Positions 20,225 through 29,800 of a stretch of DNA of 64,000 nucleotides are shown one piece after another. Position 1 is the first letter of the stretch. Each line of letters starts with the position of its first letter. The notes beneath the pieces are model-generated. The model did not search any database. It was given only the letters and a program-made list of their open reading frames with translations, and was not told the DNA's origin. Both the position numbers and the translations under genes were made by a program. This stretch comes from Ustilago trichophora (Eukaryota > Basidiomycota > Ustilaginomycetes > Ustilaginales > Ustilaginaceae), in the NCBI GenBank assembly GCA_900323505.1, contig OOIN01000002.1:1116001-1180000 (forward strand), given 5' to 3'.

Positions 20225-20993
20225 TGTGATGTGACAGAGAGAGGGCGGAATGAGTGGTGGTGGTGTGGGGTAAGATGAAAAGGAAGGGTGAGGGGAAGAA
20301 ACTTGGCAGATGCGATGATACACACACGTTGTGCACCGACACCCGAGCTCTCTCTCTGTGTGTGTCGAGAAGGTCAGTCACTCAAACGAAACCAACGCGC
20401 TCTTTGGACACCAATTGACAGACAACGCTTGGAAAGGGGACACAAAAGACGGAAATCCAAATAGTGACCGGTGAGCCAGCCAAAAGAAGAGCCAAAAGAG
20501 AGTGGACGGACCAGACTTACTTTTTTTTTGCTCTCTTGCCAACTCGCACACAGGCGGAGTGTCTGTTCCGTGTCAAACGGAAAGCAATTTGGCTCGCTCT
20601 CGGCTTATTCCGTCCAAGCTGCTCCGATTCGCTCCCTCTATTTCCTGCAAGCCCAGATTCGATCACGGTCAATTTCGTGCAAACAGCGTGATCAATTTTC
20701 AATCGTGTCCAAAATTGCCCGATTGACTTGCGAACGGGAGTCGGGAATTGGCACAGCACACACCGCCAATTTTAATTTTCGTGAACCCTTCTGAACTTCG
20801 CGAAGAAAGAGGAAAGAAACAGTGAAAATTTGGCTGCTGTGTTGGAGTTGACTTCTGACCAACATCTGTTTCTTGCTGACTTCCACACACCACGACGATT
20901 TATCTGTTCCGACATCGACTCAAACACCACGTCTAATCGGAGGGCACATACGACACAGGCAAACTTTAGTCCACCGGCGAATAGGGATACGAG
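20225..20993. other. Divergent promoter region (LSC2 / RRP15)
   Basis: About 770 bp between two divergent genes. It contains a CT/GT microsatellite near 20345-20365 and several AATTTT/AAAATT words towards RRP15. No separate gene is supported. Confidence 0.5.
20823..20831 (+). promoter_or_regulatory. RRPE-like element upstream of RRP15
   Basis: TGAAAATTT, matching the core of the ribosomal RNA processing element (TGAAAAWTTT) found before ribosome-biogenesis genes in yeasts, ~165 bp upstream of the RRP15 ATG. Other AATTTT words lie at 20693-20780. No PAC box (GCGATGAG) was seen beside it. Confidence 0.4.
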
Positions 20994-22022
20994 ATGGCAG
21001 CCGGAAAATTCGGATCCGGTGGGTCCAAGATGACCATGAAGGCCCCTTCGGCAGGTCCTTCTTCGAACTCGGCAGCTCGTGCTGGGCCATCGAAACGAAG
21101 CGGCGCACCTAGCAAGGGTAAGAAGCCCGCTGCATCGGTCCAGGAGGACACAGAATCGGAAGACGGAATGGACGAGGACCGCATCTCGCTCGAAGGCGCA
21201 GATGATGACGAGCCCGACACCGATGACGAGATCGAAGCTGCCAAGGGTGCTGGCTCCAAGAGCAAGAAGACGGCAAAGCGTAAGCGCCGCGCCACCTCTC
21301 CCACTTCATTCGGTACCGCACTAGAAGGTCTGCTTGGTATTGCACCTTCCACCTCAGCAGACGCTTTGGAGACGCTTGATGAGTCTGCGGAGGACGAGGC
21401 AGAGAGCGAAGTCGAGGAGGAAAAGGTCAGCAAGAAGAAGCCCAAGACAGTAACCACAAAGTCAGAAGCACAGATCCCTGCCATTCTGTCGCTTGCACCA
21501 CATCTCCGCCGGTCGGCCCAATCTACCACTCTCAGCGCCCGAGCAGCCCGCATTGCCCTCGAGCAAAAGCGTCGACGAGAGGAACGATGCCATGTCAAGG
21601 ACGTCATCGGAGGCTGGGGCCCACCTGGCGTTCTGCCAGCTTTGGAAGATGAAGACGGAAACATCATCGAAACTCCCTTTGCGGCTGAAGACGAGGCCGA
21701 GAAACTGCAAGAGTTCGCCAGCCAAGGTGGTAGTCAGACGTACGAACGCAAGCTACGCAAGGTGGCTCAGCGTGGAGTGGTCAAGCTTTTCAACGCCATC
21801 CGTGCAGCTCAGACTACAACGGAGGACGATCTGGAGGAGGCAGAGGCCAAGCAGAACGCCGCAAAGGCAAACGCTGGCAAGACAGCAACAAGTGCGGCAG
21901 CGGGCAAGAAGGCTGGACTGGCAAGCAAAGATGCACGACTCGCCGATTTGAGCAAGTCCAACTTCCTCGACCTCATCAAGAAGGGATCCAAGGGCAAGAG
22001 TGGTGGCGTTGCTGCCAAGTAA
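20994..22022 (+). CDS. RRP15: Ribosomal RNA-processing protein 15
   Basis: A 342-residue Rrp15-domain protein of pre-60S particles, needed for 27S pre-rRNA maturation. The N-terminal ~150 residues are acidic/Ser-rich with a basic nuclear-localisation-type patch (SKKTAKRKRRA). The Rrp15 core is ~residues 160-270 with the hallmark ERKLRKVAQRGVVKLFNAI. The C-terminal part is Ala/Lys-rich and ends in a segment (SNFLDLIKKGSKG) also typical of the family. ATG 20994 in context ACGAGATGG. Possible RRPE promoter element, consistent with ribosome-biogenesis regulation. Confidence 0.92.
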   Translation: MAAGKFGSGGSKMTMKAPSAGPSSNSAARAGPSKRSGAPSKGKKPAASVQEDTESEDGMDEDRISLEGADDDEPDTDDEIEAAKGAGSKSKKTAKRKRRATSPTSFGTALEGLLGIAPSTSADALETLDESAEDEAESEVEEEKVSKKKPKTVTTKSEAQIPAILSLAPHLRRSAQSTTLSARAARIALEQKRRREERCHVKDVIGGWGPPGVLPALEDEDGNIIETPFAAEDEAEKLQEFASQGGSQTYERKLRKVAQRGVVKLFNAIRAAQTTTEDDLEEAEAKQNAAKANAGKTATSAAAGKKAGLASKDARLADLSKSNFLDLIKKGSKGKSGGVAAK

Positions 22023-22957
22023 GACCTCACACCACTTTTCCATTCTTGTGCTTCGTTCGTCACTGTATACCATTGCAATCAAGTTCTACTTTGCTCATCA
22101 CGACAGTCAAAGTGTGTTATAGGCTGAGTTAATTTTCATGGTGAGGCCGCCCTAGTACTGACATCGATTACACCATGTTCTCCTGGGCTAGGGGCTGAGA
22201 GCGTCTGCTTACTGTACATCTGCCACATGGTCAGAAGGTGGGATGTCAGGGATCTGGAAGCAAAGGAATGTTTTTGTGTGTGTGTATGCTTTTGCGACTG
22301 TGACGACAAGAGTGACGATATGATAGGGGCAACAAAACAGACTCTGCTTCAGAAAGTCACATGTCTCCGCGTCGTTGCGAAAAGGTGACTGACTGCTTCG
22401 AGCAACGCTTTCGTCATTCTGCTTGCATGAGCCTTAGACTGACCGTGTGTGGGTCAAATCACAATTTCCTACTCTGTGCGTGCCTGGTCCGCGTTTTGAA
22501 ACGCACGCTTTTCGGAAGCTCCCATTTGTTTCAGACACCGCCCAAGTGGTAGTCTAAGCGAGTTGGAGAGACAGAGAAGCGTACAGTACAGTACAGTACA
22601 CTGTAGAGCTAAAGTTGCATGCAACCTCCGCTATGTACTTTGTCCTTCGGAATCTAACTCAGTCTAGACTCGCTTTGCTTGTCACACACACACACACGCA
22701 CACCACCACCACCACCATCGACAGACCCCATCACCACCGCCAAAACTTGTACGCCCACCTGATTACGTTGAGCAGCATAGCAATCACGATCAGTGAGCAC
22801 CGTTGACTTGCGCTGCACAGCCAATCTCCCGCGTTTGTCGCTTTGGGCTGAGCATACCTCCTCGTGAGGTGGTGAGCGACAGCCTTGTCAAACATCAGCT
22901 CTTGCTCGCTTCTGATCAACGGCCTTCTACTCAGCTTCACTCGGAACCTCTTTTCAG
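22023..22957. other. Intergenic region (RRP15 to PLD)
   Basis: About 930 bp, no gene supported. It contains four near-tandem copies of the TACAG motif at 22582-22606 and a CA/CACC microsatellite at 22683-22720. The last ~150 bases probably form the PLD leader. Confidence 0.5.
22582..22606. repeat. TACAG pentamer array
   Basis: Four in-register TACAG units followed by TACACTGTAG, i.e. overlapping copies of the TACAGTAC word that recurs in other intergenic regions of this window (6412, 15340, 29550, 32802, 49440). Confidence 0.85.
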
Positions 22958-25900
22958 ATGTCGTCCGGAACCTCTTTCGCAGATCTCGCCCACCAAGCGT
23001 GGGATACTGCGGCCCAGGCCACCGGTCTCTCTGCTATCGGCGAATACGCCTTTGGTGAATCGCAGGACGATGCCGGGTCACCAAGTACCAAAGATCAAGA
23101 GCACAAACTCAATGGCACAGCCTCCAACATCGACCAAGATGACCAGCATTCAGGCGCGCAAACAACGTCTCACGCAGAGCCATACCGTGGAGCGCCAGGC
23201 AATCATCCGAATGACCCAGACGCTCGCATTAACCATCCGGATGCCGTCAATGGTGACTCTGATCCTTCCAGCAACAAGTCGGTAAGGGAGCCCAAAGTCG
23301 AAGGTCACCAAAAACAGACCATGACCAAGAAACATCCACATTTACAGCACAGGGAGGATGATATGGGCCAATCCATCATCGAGCGCGCCCTCGGTGACGA
23401 TGGCCTCACTGCACAGCGCCAGGGCACCATCTATGATAAGCAGCTCGAAAATGAGATGGATGGTTCTTACAAAGACGTCGAAAAGGAGACCAAATCCGAA
23501 ACCGCTGCAGCCGAACTCGGTCAGCCCATTCACTCGGAACGCAACAAGTCGCAGGACGGCCACGGCCATGGCAACAAGCCCGAACTCAGCGATGACGCCC
23601 ATCAGCCCCACGCTGCCAATCGCGGTCCCTCATGGGCCTCTCGTCCTGACGATAAGCAACGCGCAAAGATCGCAAAGATGAAAGAAGAGCAGGCTGCAGG
23701 CACTTGGAAACGTCGCTTCTCCAGCTTTGGCCCTTCTTCCGAGGAGCAGAGTCCCTCCACGCCCAAGGCCAAGACCCCGGACGAGATCAAGGAGAAGAGT
23801 GGGGGTCTTTTCAGTGGCATGTTTGAAAACTCGCCCGCACGACCTGCTCTGAGCATTTTTGGTTCCAGCAACGCCCAGCGCAGCGGCACCCATCGCAGCA
23901 TCGCCAATAAGGACCAGAACGGTGATGCTTCGTCAGACAGTAAAGGCAAACATCTGGAGACGAATGAAGCCAACAACAACAACAACGAGCCTTCGCGCTC
24001 TTCGAGTCGTTGGGCCGAGAACTCCAACAAGCTGCGCAACGCATTTGAGCCTCCTACGCCGTCTGCGGAAGCAGCCACCGACCAATCCAACGCTCCACAA
24101 AATGACGACGAGATCCCAACCCCGGAGCTTTCTCCCGACGCACAGAAGCTACGAGCCATCACCAAAATCATGCTTGGCTCTGGCAAGGACAAGGAAAAGG
24201 ACAAGGACGAAGCCTCTTCGCCAGATGCAGCAACAACCTCCGGCAGCGGAGGAGCACAGCAAGCTCAGACCAGATGGGCCCAGCTCAAGGCCAAAGTACG
24301 AGAGTCGCAAAAGTCCAAGCGAGAGCAGCAAAAGTCGAGCGCAGTGGGTCTCGATCTCGCAAAAGAGCTTCAGACTGGGATCCTGCCCGTCTTCCTCCTC
24401 AAGATGGCTGTAGAGCGCGACGAATCCAAACGTCGCCGCATCCCCGTCTTGCTCAACCACCTCCGCCTTCGTGTCACCGACAGTGTCAACCCCATGCACA
24501 ACACACATGCCGTCTTCCGCATCGAGCTCGAATATGGTGATGGTCTCGTCAAGTGGGTCATCTATCGCGAGCTCCGTGACTTTATTAATCTGCACGCTCA
24601 TTATCGAGCAGCCGCGCTTCGAGGCTATCTGGGAAGATCCATCGGCGGCAACTCAATCGAAGGCGACGTAGGTCTGCCAAGCTTCCCCAAGATGAGTCTT
24701 CCTTACTTCAACCAGCTCCAGAGGCAGGGTAAGACCTCGCGTGCCGACTTTGCCCGTGCCCAACGAGATGCGCTCGAGAACTACATTATCGAGCTTATCC
24801 GACGCACAATGTTCCGAGCCGAAGCCAACCGTCTCTGCAAGTTCTTCGAAATCTCGGCGCTCTCCGTCTCGCTGGCTAGCCGTGGCGGACATCAAGGCAA
24901 GCAGGGCTACCTCCGCATTCTGTCTCGCTCTTCTCGTAAGAAAGACCAGAAGAGCATGCTCACACCCGCTCGTTGGGCCAAGGCGTATGAGCCCAAGTGG
25001 TTCATCGTCCGAGAAAGCTTCATCGCCATCGTCAACGAGCCCGACAGTCTTCAGCTCTACGATGTCTTCTTGATGGACAACGAGTTCAAGGTGGAAAGGC
25101 CCAAGCGTCTCTACAAGCAGACTATGCACATTGCTCACGGGTTGACGCACAGTGACGACAAGAAATCGCCCGAAATCGAGAGCTCGGAGCAGCCCGATGC
25201 TTCGAACGGCGCTGGCGCCAAGGAAGCCTCGTATGATCAGACTGCTCTCTTGACTGGAGGTCACTTCAAGGACGCCGACCCGAACAAGCGTGAGGAAGCC
25301 CATAGTGATGAGAGGCACGCCAGTAGCCATACTTTCTACATCCGCAATGCCGAGAGGAAGCTGAAGCTGGTCGCCAAGAACGAGCGCATGATGGAGCAGT
25401 TCATTGTCTCGATGCAAAAGATGGCAGCTCGCAACATTTTTGGTGGCACTAATCGCTTCGAGAGCTTCGCACCTATCCGTCTGAACGTTTCGGCACAGTG
25501 GCTTGCCGATGGACGCGACTACTACTGGAACCTGAGCAAGGCGCTCATGATGGCCAAAGATCGTGTCTTCATCCACGATTGGTGGCTCAGTCCTGAACTG
25601 TACCTCCGAAGGCCTGGTCATCCCAAGTGGAGGCTCGACAACGTGCTCAAGAAGAAGGCCGAGGAAGGCGTCAAGATCTTCGTCATCATCTACAACGAAG
25701 TCTCAAACAACTTTACCCCCACCGACTCCAATTACACGAAGCAGCGTCTCATCGGCTTGCACCGCAACATCTTTGTGCAGCGTTCGCCCAGTCACTTTCA
25801 GACGGGAACTTTCTATTGGGCACACCACGAGAAGCTCTGTGTCATTGACGAGACGATTGCATTCATGGGCGGTCTGGATCTTTGCTTCGGCCGTTACGAC

Positions 25901-28468
25901 ACACCTGCGCACGTGCTCGTCGACGATGCCCTTTACCACAAGCGTGAGGGAGAGTCTGAAGCGGACCACGGGCTGTCGAATCCCAACGGATACCTTGGTC
26001 CTGTCAAGGATGGTCGCGAGGCTCACATATGGCCGGGTCAGGATTATGCCAATGAGAGAGTCATGGAGTGGCACACCCTCAGCAAACCCGCTGAAGATCT
26101 GTTTGCGCGTGATAAGTTCCCGCGAATGCCATGGCACGATGTTGGTCTCCAGCTTGTCGGACAGCCGGCTCGTGACCTGTGTCGTCACTTCATCCAGCGC
26201 TGGAACTTCTTGTTGCGCATCAAGAACCACACGCGACAAATGCCTTTCTTGGTACCTCCCCCTGATTTCACCCCGGAGGAGCTGCAAAAGTACGGTCTCA
26301 CCGGTACCTGTGAGGTACAGATTTGCCGATCAGCGGGCCCGTGGAGTTTGGGCACGACCAACAAGGTGGAGCACTCGATCCAGAATGCTTACCTCAAGTC
26401 GATCCAGATGAGCGACCACTTTGTCTACATCGAGAATCAGTTCTTTGTCACCTCGACCGTCATGGAAGGCAACAAGATCGAGAACAAGATCGGCGAGGCG
26501 CTTGTCAGCCGTATCATCCGTGCCCATCGCGAGGGTACACCGTGGCGTGCCATCATTGTCATTCCACTCATTCCAGGATTCCCTATGCCCATTGATCACC
26601 CTGATGCATCTTCAGTGCGTCTCATTGTCGACCTGCAGAACCGCTCCATCTCGCGAGGTGAGCACTCCATCTTTGGTAAATTGCGCAGGGAAGGCATTGA
26701 CCCAGAGCAGTACATCAGCTTCTTCTCGCTGCGTACATGGGGCAAGCTACGTGGCGGTCAGCTCACCACTGAGCAGATCTATCTGCATGACAAGATCATG
26801 ATCGTCGACGACCGCCTCGCCATCATTGGCTCCGCCAACATCAACGAGCGCAGTCAGCGAGGTGACCGTGATTCGGAGCTTGCATCGGTCATCCGTGATC
26901 ACGACATGATCGACAGCTATATGGGCGGCAAGCCCTACAAAGTTGGACGTTTCGCACACACGCTCCGAATGCGACTCATGCGCGAACACCTTGGCGTCGA
27001 TGTCGACGAGCTCGAGGCCAACGAACGACGCGATGGCGAGGCGCGCGGGTCGGTCAATGGGCATGATGGCTCTGCGGGTGGAGCATCCATCTACTCTGAC
27101 GGTCCAGGTCAAGCCGACACGGACGATGAATGGGATCCGGACTACGAGCAGAGCCATGGCGGACTCAAGGGCCGAGGCGACACCGAGTCTTCGCCTGCTG
27201 ATCTTGTTGAGACACCGACCAACAGGCAAATCCTCAAGGACAAGGCATCCAGCCTGTCGGACCGTGGCAATGGCACCACGTCGACAGTGCGCCGCCAGAT
27301 CAAAGAGACGATCTCACGTGGTAAGGAGAAGACCGAAGTTGACGAAGCGGCCGAACGGGCCGCATCCGACTCGGCTAACCACAACGAGAGGTACCAAGCT
27401 GCTCGCGAGGAGCGGTTGGAACTTGCTCTTCGTGGCGAGGAGACAAACAAGTTTGTTGACGGCAAGTACGACAACACGATGGAGCCGACACTGGAGGAGA
27501 AGCTGCTTATGGAAGATGGACACGCTATCAATGGGCGATCTGCCAATGCCACTGAAGGAGAGGCCAAGCGATCTGGACACGGAGTTTCGCGGGCATCGAT
27601 GGATCACAGGCAACTGCTTGGTTCGCTCAGCTCTTCCAGCTTGGGCCCAGAGCGAGAGACCGAAATGCTGCATCGTTCCGGACAGCGTCAACGCTTCCTG
27701 AGTGAAAGCTCCGGTATCGACGACGTGCGTCGCAAGATTGCAGGACGCATGTCCAACGACCTCTGGAACCTGCCAGCTGCATCGCTTGAAATTGATCCCT
27801 TCCGCTTCCAGGACCCCGTGGACGACTCGTTCTACGTCGACTACTGGCTGACGTGCGCCGTACACAACACACAGATTTTCCGCAAAGTGTTCAAGTGTGT
27901 TCCCGACGACACTGTCACGACTTGGGCCGAATACAAGGCGTTCGGTGCTTGGGCAGACCGTCTTGCACGCTCGGGCAAGTTTGGCGCCAAAGAGTCGCGC
28001 GGAGAACGCGATGCTCAAGCGCACAGCGTTCCTGGCGCTAGCGTCGGTGGACCTGTAGGCCAAGTGAGAACGCGCGAGTCTACTTCAGACGGCAACAAAC
28101 AGGACGAGTCACAGGCGCAAGCACAAGTCCCGCCCACGCTGAGAGACGCCCCTTCCCCCGGCCAGAACGGCACCAACACTGGCTCTAGCAGTGTTACAGG
28201 CACTGGCACTGGAGCTGGCACTGGAGCTGGCACTGGAGCTGGCACTGGAGCTGGCACTGGAGCTGGAGCTGGCAAAGACAAAGACGTCAAGAAGGAGAAA
28301 GAAGTCGAAGGATTCTCCAATAGAGAAATCGAACAGATGGAGGCCCTGCTCGAGGAGTGTAGAGGTTCGCTAGTGCTGCATCCAACCAGATTTTTGGAGG
28401 CAGAGGATCACTCGAACAACTTTTTGTTTGCTATGGACAGGATCAATCCGCTGCTCATCTACGATTAA
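22958..28468 (+). CDS. Phospholipase D, PX-PH type (Spo14/PLD1)
   Basis: An 1836-residue phosphatidylcholine-specific phospholipase D that produces phosphatidic acid. Order: disordered N-terminus (1-~480), PX domain (~510-640, ending in NRLCKFFEIS), PH domain (~650-830), two catalytic HKD motifs, and a disordered C-terminal region with a conserved end block (RKVFKCVPDDTVTTWAEYK). HKD1 is H957-K959-D964; HKD2 is H1277-K1279-D1284 followed by GSANINERS. Residues ~1748-1770 are a Gly/Thr/Ala repeat coded by a 12-bp minisatellite. Family members act in membrane traffic, sporulation and polarity. ATG 22958 (TTCAGATGT) is the first plausible start. Unusually long compared with yeast Spo14 (~1680 residues). 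Confidence 0.95.
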   Translation: MSSGTSFADLAHQAWDTAAQATGLSAIGEYAFGESQDDAGSPSTKDQEHKLNGTASNIDQDDQHSGAQTTSHAEPYRGAPGNHPNDPDARINHPDAVNGDSDPSSNKSVREPKVEGHQKQTMTKKHPHLQHREDDMGQSIIERALGDDGLTAQRQGTIYDKQLENEMDGSYKDVEKETKSETAAAELGQPIHSERNKSQDGHGHGNKPELSDDAHQPHAANRGPSWASRPDDKQRAKIAKMKEEQAAGTWKRRFSSFGPSSEEQSPSTPKAKTPDEIKEKSGGLFSGMFENSPARPALSIFGSSNAQRSGTHRSIANKDQNGDASSDSKGKHLETNEANNNNNEPSRSSSRWAENSNKLRNAFEPPTPSAEAATDQSNAPQNDDEIPTPELSPDAQKLRAITKIMLGSGKDKEKDKDEASSPDAATTSGSGGAQQAQTRWAQLKAKVRESQKSKREQQKSSAVGLDLAKELQTGILPVFLLKMAVERDESKRRRIPVLLNHLRLRVTDSVNPMHNTHAVFRIELEYGDGLVKWVIYRELRDFINLHAHYRAAALRGYLGRSIGGNSIEGDVGLPSFPKMSLPYFNQLQRQGKTSRADFARAQRDALENYIIELIRRTMFRAEANRLCKFFEISALSVSLASRGGHQGKQGYLRILSRSSRKKDQKSMLTPARWAKAYEPKWFIVRESFIAIVNEPDSLQLYDVFLMDNEFKVERPKRLYKQTMHIAHGLTHSDDKKSPEIESSEQPDASNGAGAKEASYDQTALLTGGHFKDADPNKREEAHSDERHASSHTFYIRNAERKLKLVAKNERMMEQFIVSMQKMAARNIFGGTNRFESFAPIRLNVSAQWLADGRDYYWNLSKALMMAKDRVFIHDWWLSPELYLRRPGHPKWRLDNVLKKKAEEGVKIFVIIYNEVSNNFTPTDSNYTKQRLIGLHRNIFVQRSPSHFQTGTFYWAHHEKLCVIDETIAFMGGLDLCFGRYDTPAHVLVDDALYHKREGESEADHGLSNPNGYLGPVKDGREAHIWPGQDYANERVMEWHTLSKPAEDLFARDKFPRMPWHDVGLQLVGQPARDLCRHFIQRWNFLLRIKNHTRQMPFLVPPPDFTPEELQKYGLTGTCEVQICRSAGPWSLGTTNKVEHSIQNAYLKSIQMSDHFVYIENQFFVTSTVMEGNKIENKIGEALVSRIIRAHREGTPWRAIIVIPLIPGFPMPIDHPDASSVRLIVDLQNRSISRGEHSIFGKLRREGIDPEQYISFFSLRTWGKLRGGQLTTEQIYLHDKIMIVDDRLAIIGSANINERSQRGDRDSELASVIRDHDMIDSYMGGKPYKVGRFAHTLRMRLMREHLGVDVDELEANERRDGEARGSVNGHDGSAGGASIYSDGPGQADTDDEWDPDYEQSHGGLKGRGDTESSPADLVETPTNRQILKDKASSLSDRGNGTTSTVRRQIKETISRGKEKTEVDEAAERAASDSANHNERYQAAREERLELALRGEETNKFVDGKYDNTMEPTLEEKLLMEDGHAINGRSANATEGEAKRSGHGVSRASMDHRQLLGSLSSSSLGPERETEMLHRSGQRQRFLSESSGIDDVRRKIAGRMSNDLWNLPAASLEIDPFRFQDPVDDSFYVDYWLTCAVHNTQIFRKVFKCVPDDTVTTWAEYKAFGAWADRLARSGKFGAKESRGERDAQAHSVPGASVGGPVGQVRTRESTSDGNKQDESQAQAQVPPTLRDAPSPGQNGTNTGSSSVTGTGTGAGTGAGTGAGTGAGTGAGAGKDKDVKKEKEVEGFSNREIEQMEALLEECRGSLVLHPTRFLEAEDHSNNFLFAMDRINPLLIYD
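28201..28272 (+). repeat. 12-bp minisatellite inside the PLD coding sequence
   Basis: Five or so perfect copies of GGCACTGGAGCT plus degenerate edge copies, coding for a Gly-Thr-Gly-Ala repeat near the C-terminus. The unit length is a multiple of three, so copy-number change keeps the frame. Confidence 0.92.
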
Positions 28469-28715
28469 GCGGCCTTTGCTCGGATCTGGTTTTCGCTGCT
28501 GTTCGTTGCATGATTTTGGACCTTTTAATCGCAGTGCTTTCTTTCGATATTTTTCTTGACTGCTGTGATGGGATGGTGCCTGCCCATGTGATTGATGATC
28601 TTGATGTGATGGAATGCTATGCAGGATGCGGGTACAAATACAGAATTTTGGTTCTTCTCTTCTTACTCTCCTCCTACTTTCCCCATCTCTTCTATATTGA
28701 TTTCCTCTCCGCTGT

Positions 28716-29246
28716 CTAGTCTTCGAGGAGATGATTCTGAGCATACAAGAGCGTGTACATCCTACACATGCTCGCATAAGCTCTCCTATCGCCCGTCCTA
28801 TACAACGTTGCCGCATCGACATTAAGTGGGCTGTCTGGTTCCGGATCGTCGAGTAGCGCCAGAATAGCCGTACAAGCCGAACTCAATGTCCAGGCGGGAG
28901 TCCATTGAGCCTGCAAAATATCCAGGCAAATCTCTCCATCTTTCCACGATACGTTTGGGTGGAAGATTTTGGTTTTAAACTTGAAACTCGGTGGCTTTGT
29001 TGGGTAGTTTGAAGGGATAGCTATCGAGAGGGAGAAGACTCCGGAGGAGTAAAAGCCGGAAGGAGGGCCTCGTATGACGGCGGTCCATTCAGAGAGGTCT
29101 TCTCCTTCAACATCCCAGGGACGGAGCTCGAGAAGGTCGGGATTGGCAGAGGGAGATCGGTGTGGATGGGCAGGGGAGAGTCCGAGCTCTCGTTGGGTCG
29201 ATTGGTATTCTTTGAGGAGTCGCTTGGTCGATGTGTTTGATGCCAT
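28716..29246 (-). CDS. PEX4: Ubiquitin-conjugating enzyme E2, PEX4-like
   Basis: A 176-residue single-domain E2. The HPN motif is at 96-98 and the catalytic cysteine is C107 in GEICLDIL, followed by WTPAWTLSSACTAILALL and DDPEPDSPLNVDA. This last combination is characteristic of the peroxisomal E2 Pex4/Ubc10, which monoubiquitinates the PTS1 receptor Pex5 for export, anchored by Pex22. A small insertion relative to generic E2s (PAHPHRSPSANPDL) is also Pex4-like. ATG 29246 chosen; the frame is open upstream to 29423 but begins at a TTG. Assignment to Pex4 rather than another E2 is probable, not certain. Confidence 0.85.
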   Translation of the reverse strand: MASNTSTKRLLKEYQSTQRELGLSPAHPHRSPSANPDLLELRPWDVEGEDLSEWTAVIRGPPSGFYSSGVFSLSIAIPSNYPTKPPSFKFKTKIFHPNVSWKDGEICLDILQAQWTPAWTLSSACTAILALLDDPEPDSPLNVDAATLYRTGDRRAYASMCRMYTLLYAQNHLLED

Positions 29247-29549
29247 GGCGAAAGAGGTGGGGATAGTTCGGGAGTAGGTTGGCGGGCTGGTTTCGCGCTG
29301 CGTCGTCTGTACTGCTGCACAGGTATGACTCGAAGGTTGAATGTAGGACACGGAGGTCGAACTGCTTTGGGCAGGGCTGTGCTCAAGATGGCGGTTTGGG
29401 GTTGCAGCAAGGGTCAGAGTCAAGATGGCTGATCCTCTTTATCGTTTTGATGTGATACCAAGAGTTAAGTGGAAGCAAGGTGAAGTGGAAGCAACGAGAA
29501 GAACCAACAACCCCTCTTTCACACAAACCCCGAAAAAGGAGCTTGTTCA

Positions 29550-29572
29550 TACAGTACAGCACAGTACTGTAC
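29550..29572. repeat. Palindromic TACAGTA cluster
   Basis: Two divergent copies of TACAGTAC around a short spacer, including the perfect palindrome ACAGTACTGT. Located ~300 bp upstream of the PEX4 start. Confidence 0.8.
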
Positions 29573-29758
29573 ATAGATACGACTCCACATTTTGCCTTCG
29601 CTTGGGCTCGCACCGGCTATGTGGAACTGGCTCCTTCCCGGAACCCTTTCTCGCTTGCCGTGCGACAAATCCGCGCCGCCCACTTTCCACTGTAGTTGAA
29701 TTCGATCTGACATCCTATGAAACGGGCAAAAATTTGCACACATCTGGATGGAAAGTGG

Positions 29759-29761
<3 letters not shown>

Positions 29762-29798
<37 letters not shown>
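29762..29798. repeat. Poly(A) homopolymer run
   Basis: Uninterrupted run of about 36 A on the + strand following GGAGT. It could be a simple slippage repeat or the tail of an old retroposed sequence. No element body is recognisable upstream. Confidence 0.9.

Positions 29799-29800
<2 letters not shown>

Noticed and set aside
18884..20278. 464-codon open frame on the + strand over LSC2
   Set aside because: Exact antisense of the LSC2 coding sequence, Val/Gly/Leu-rich mirror composition caused by biased codons; no ATG-led family match.
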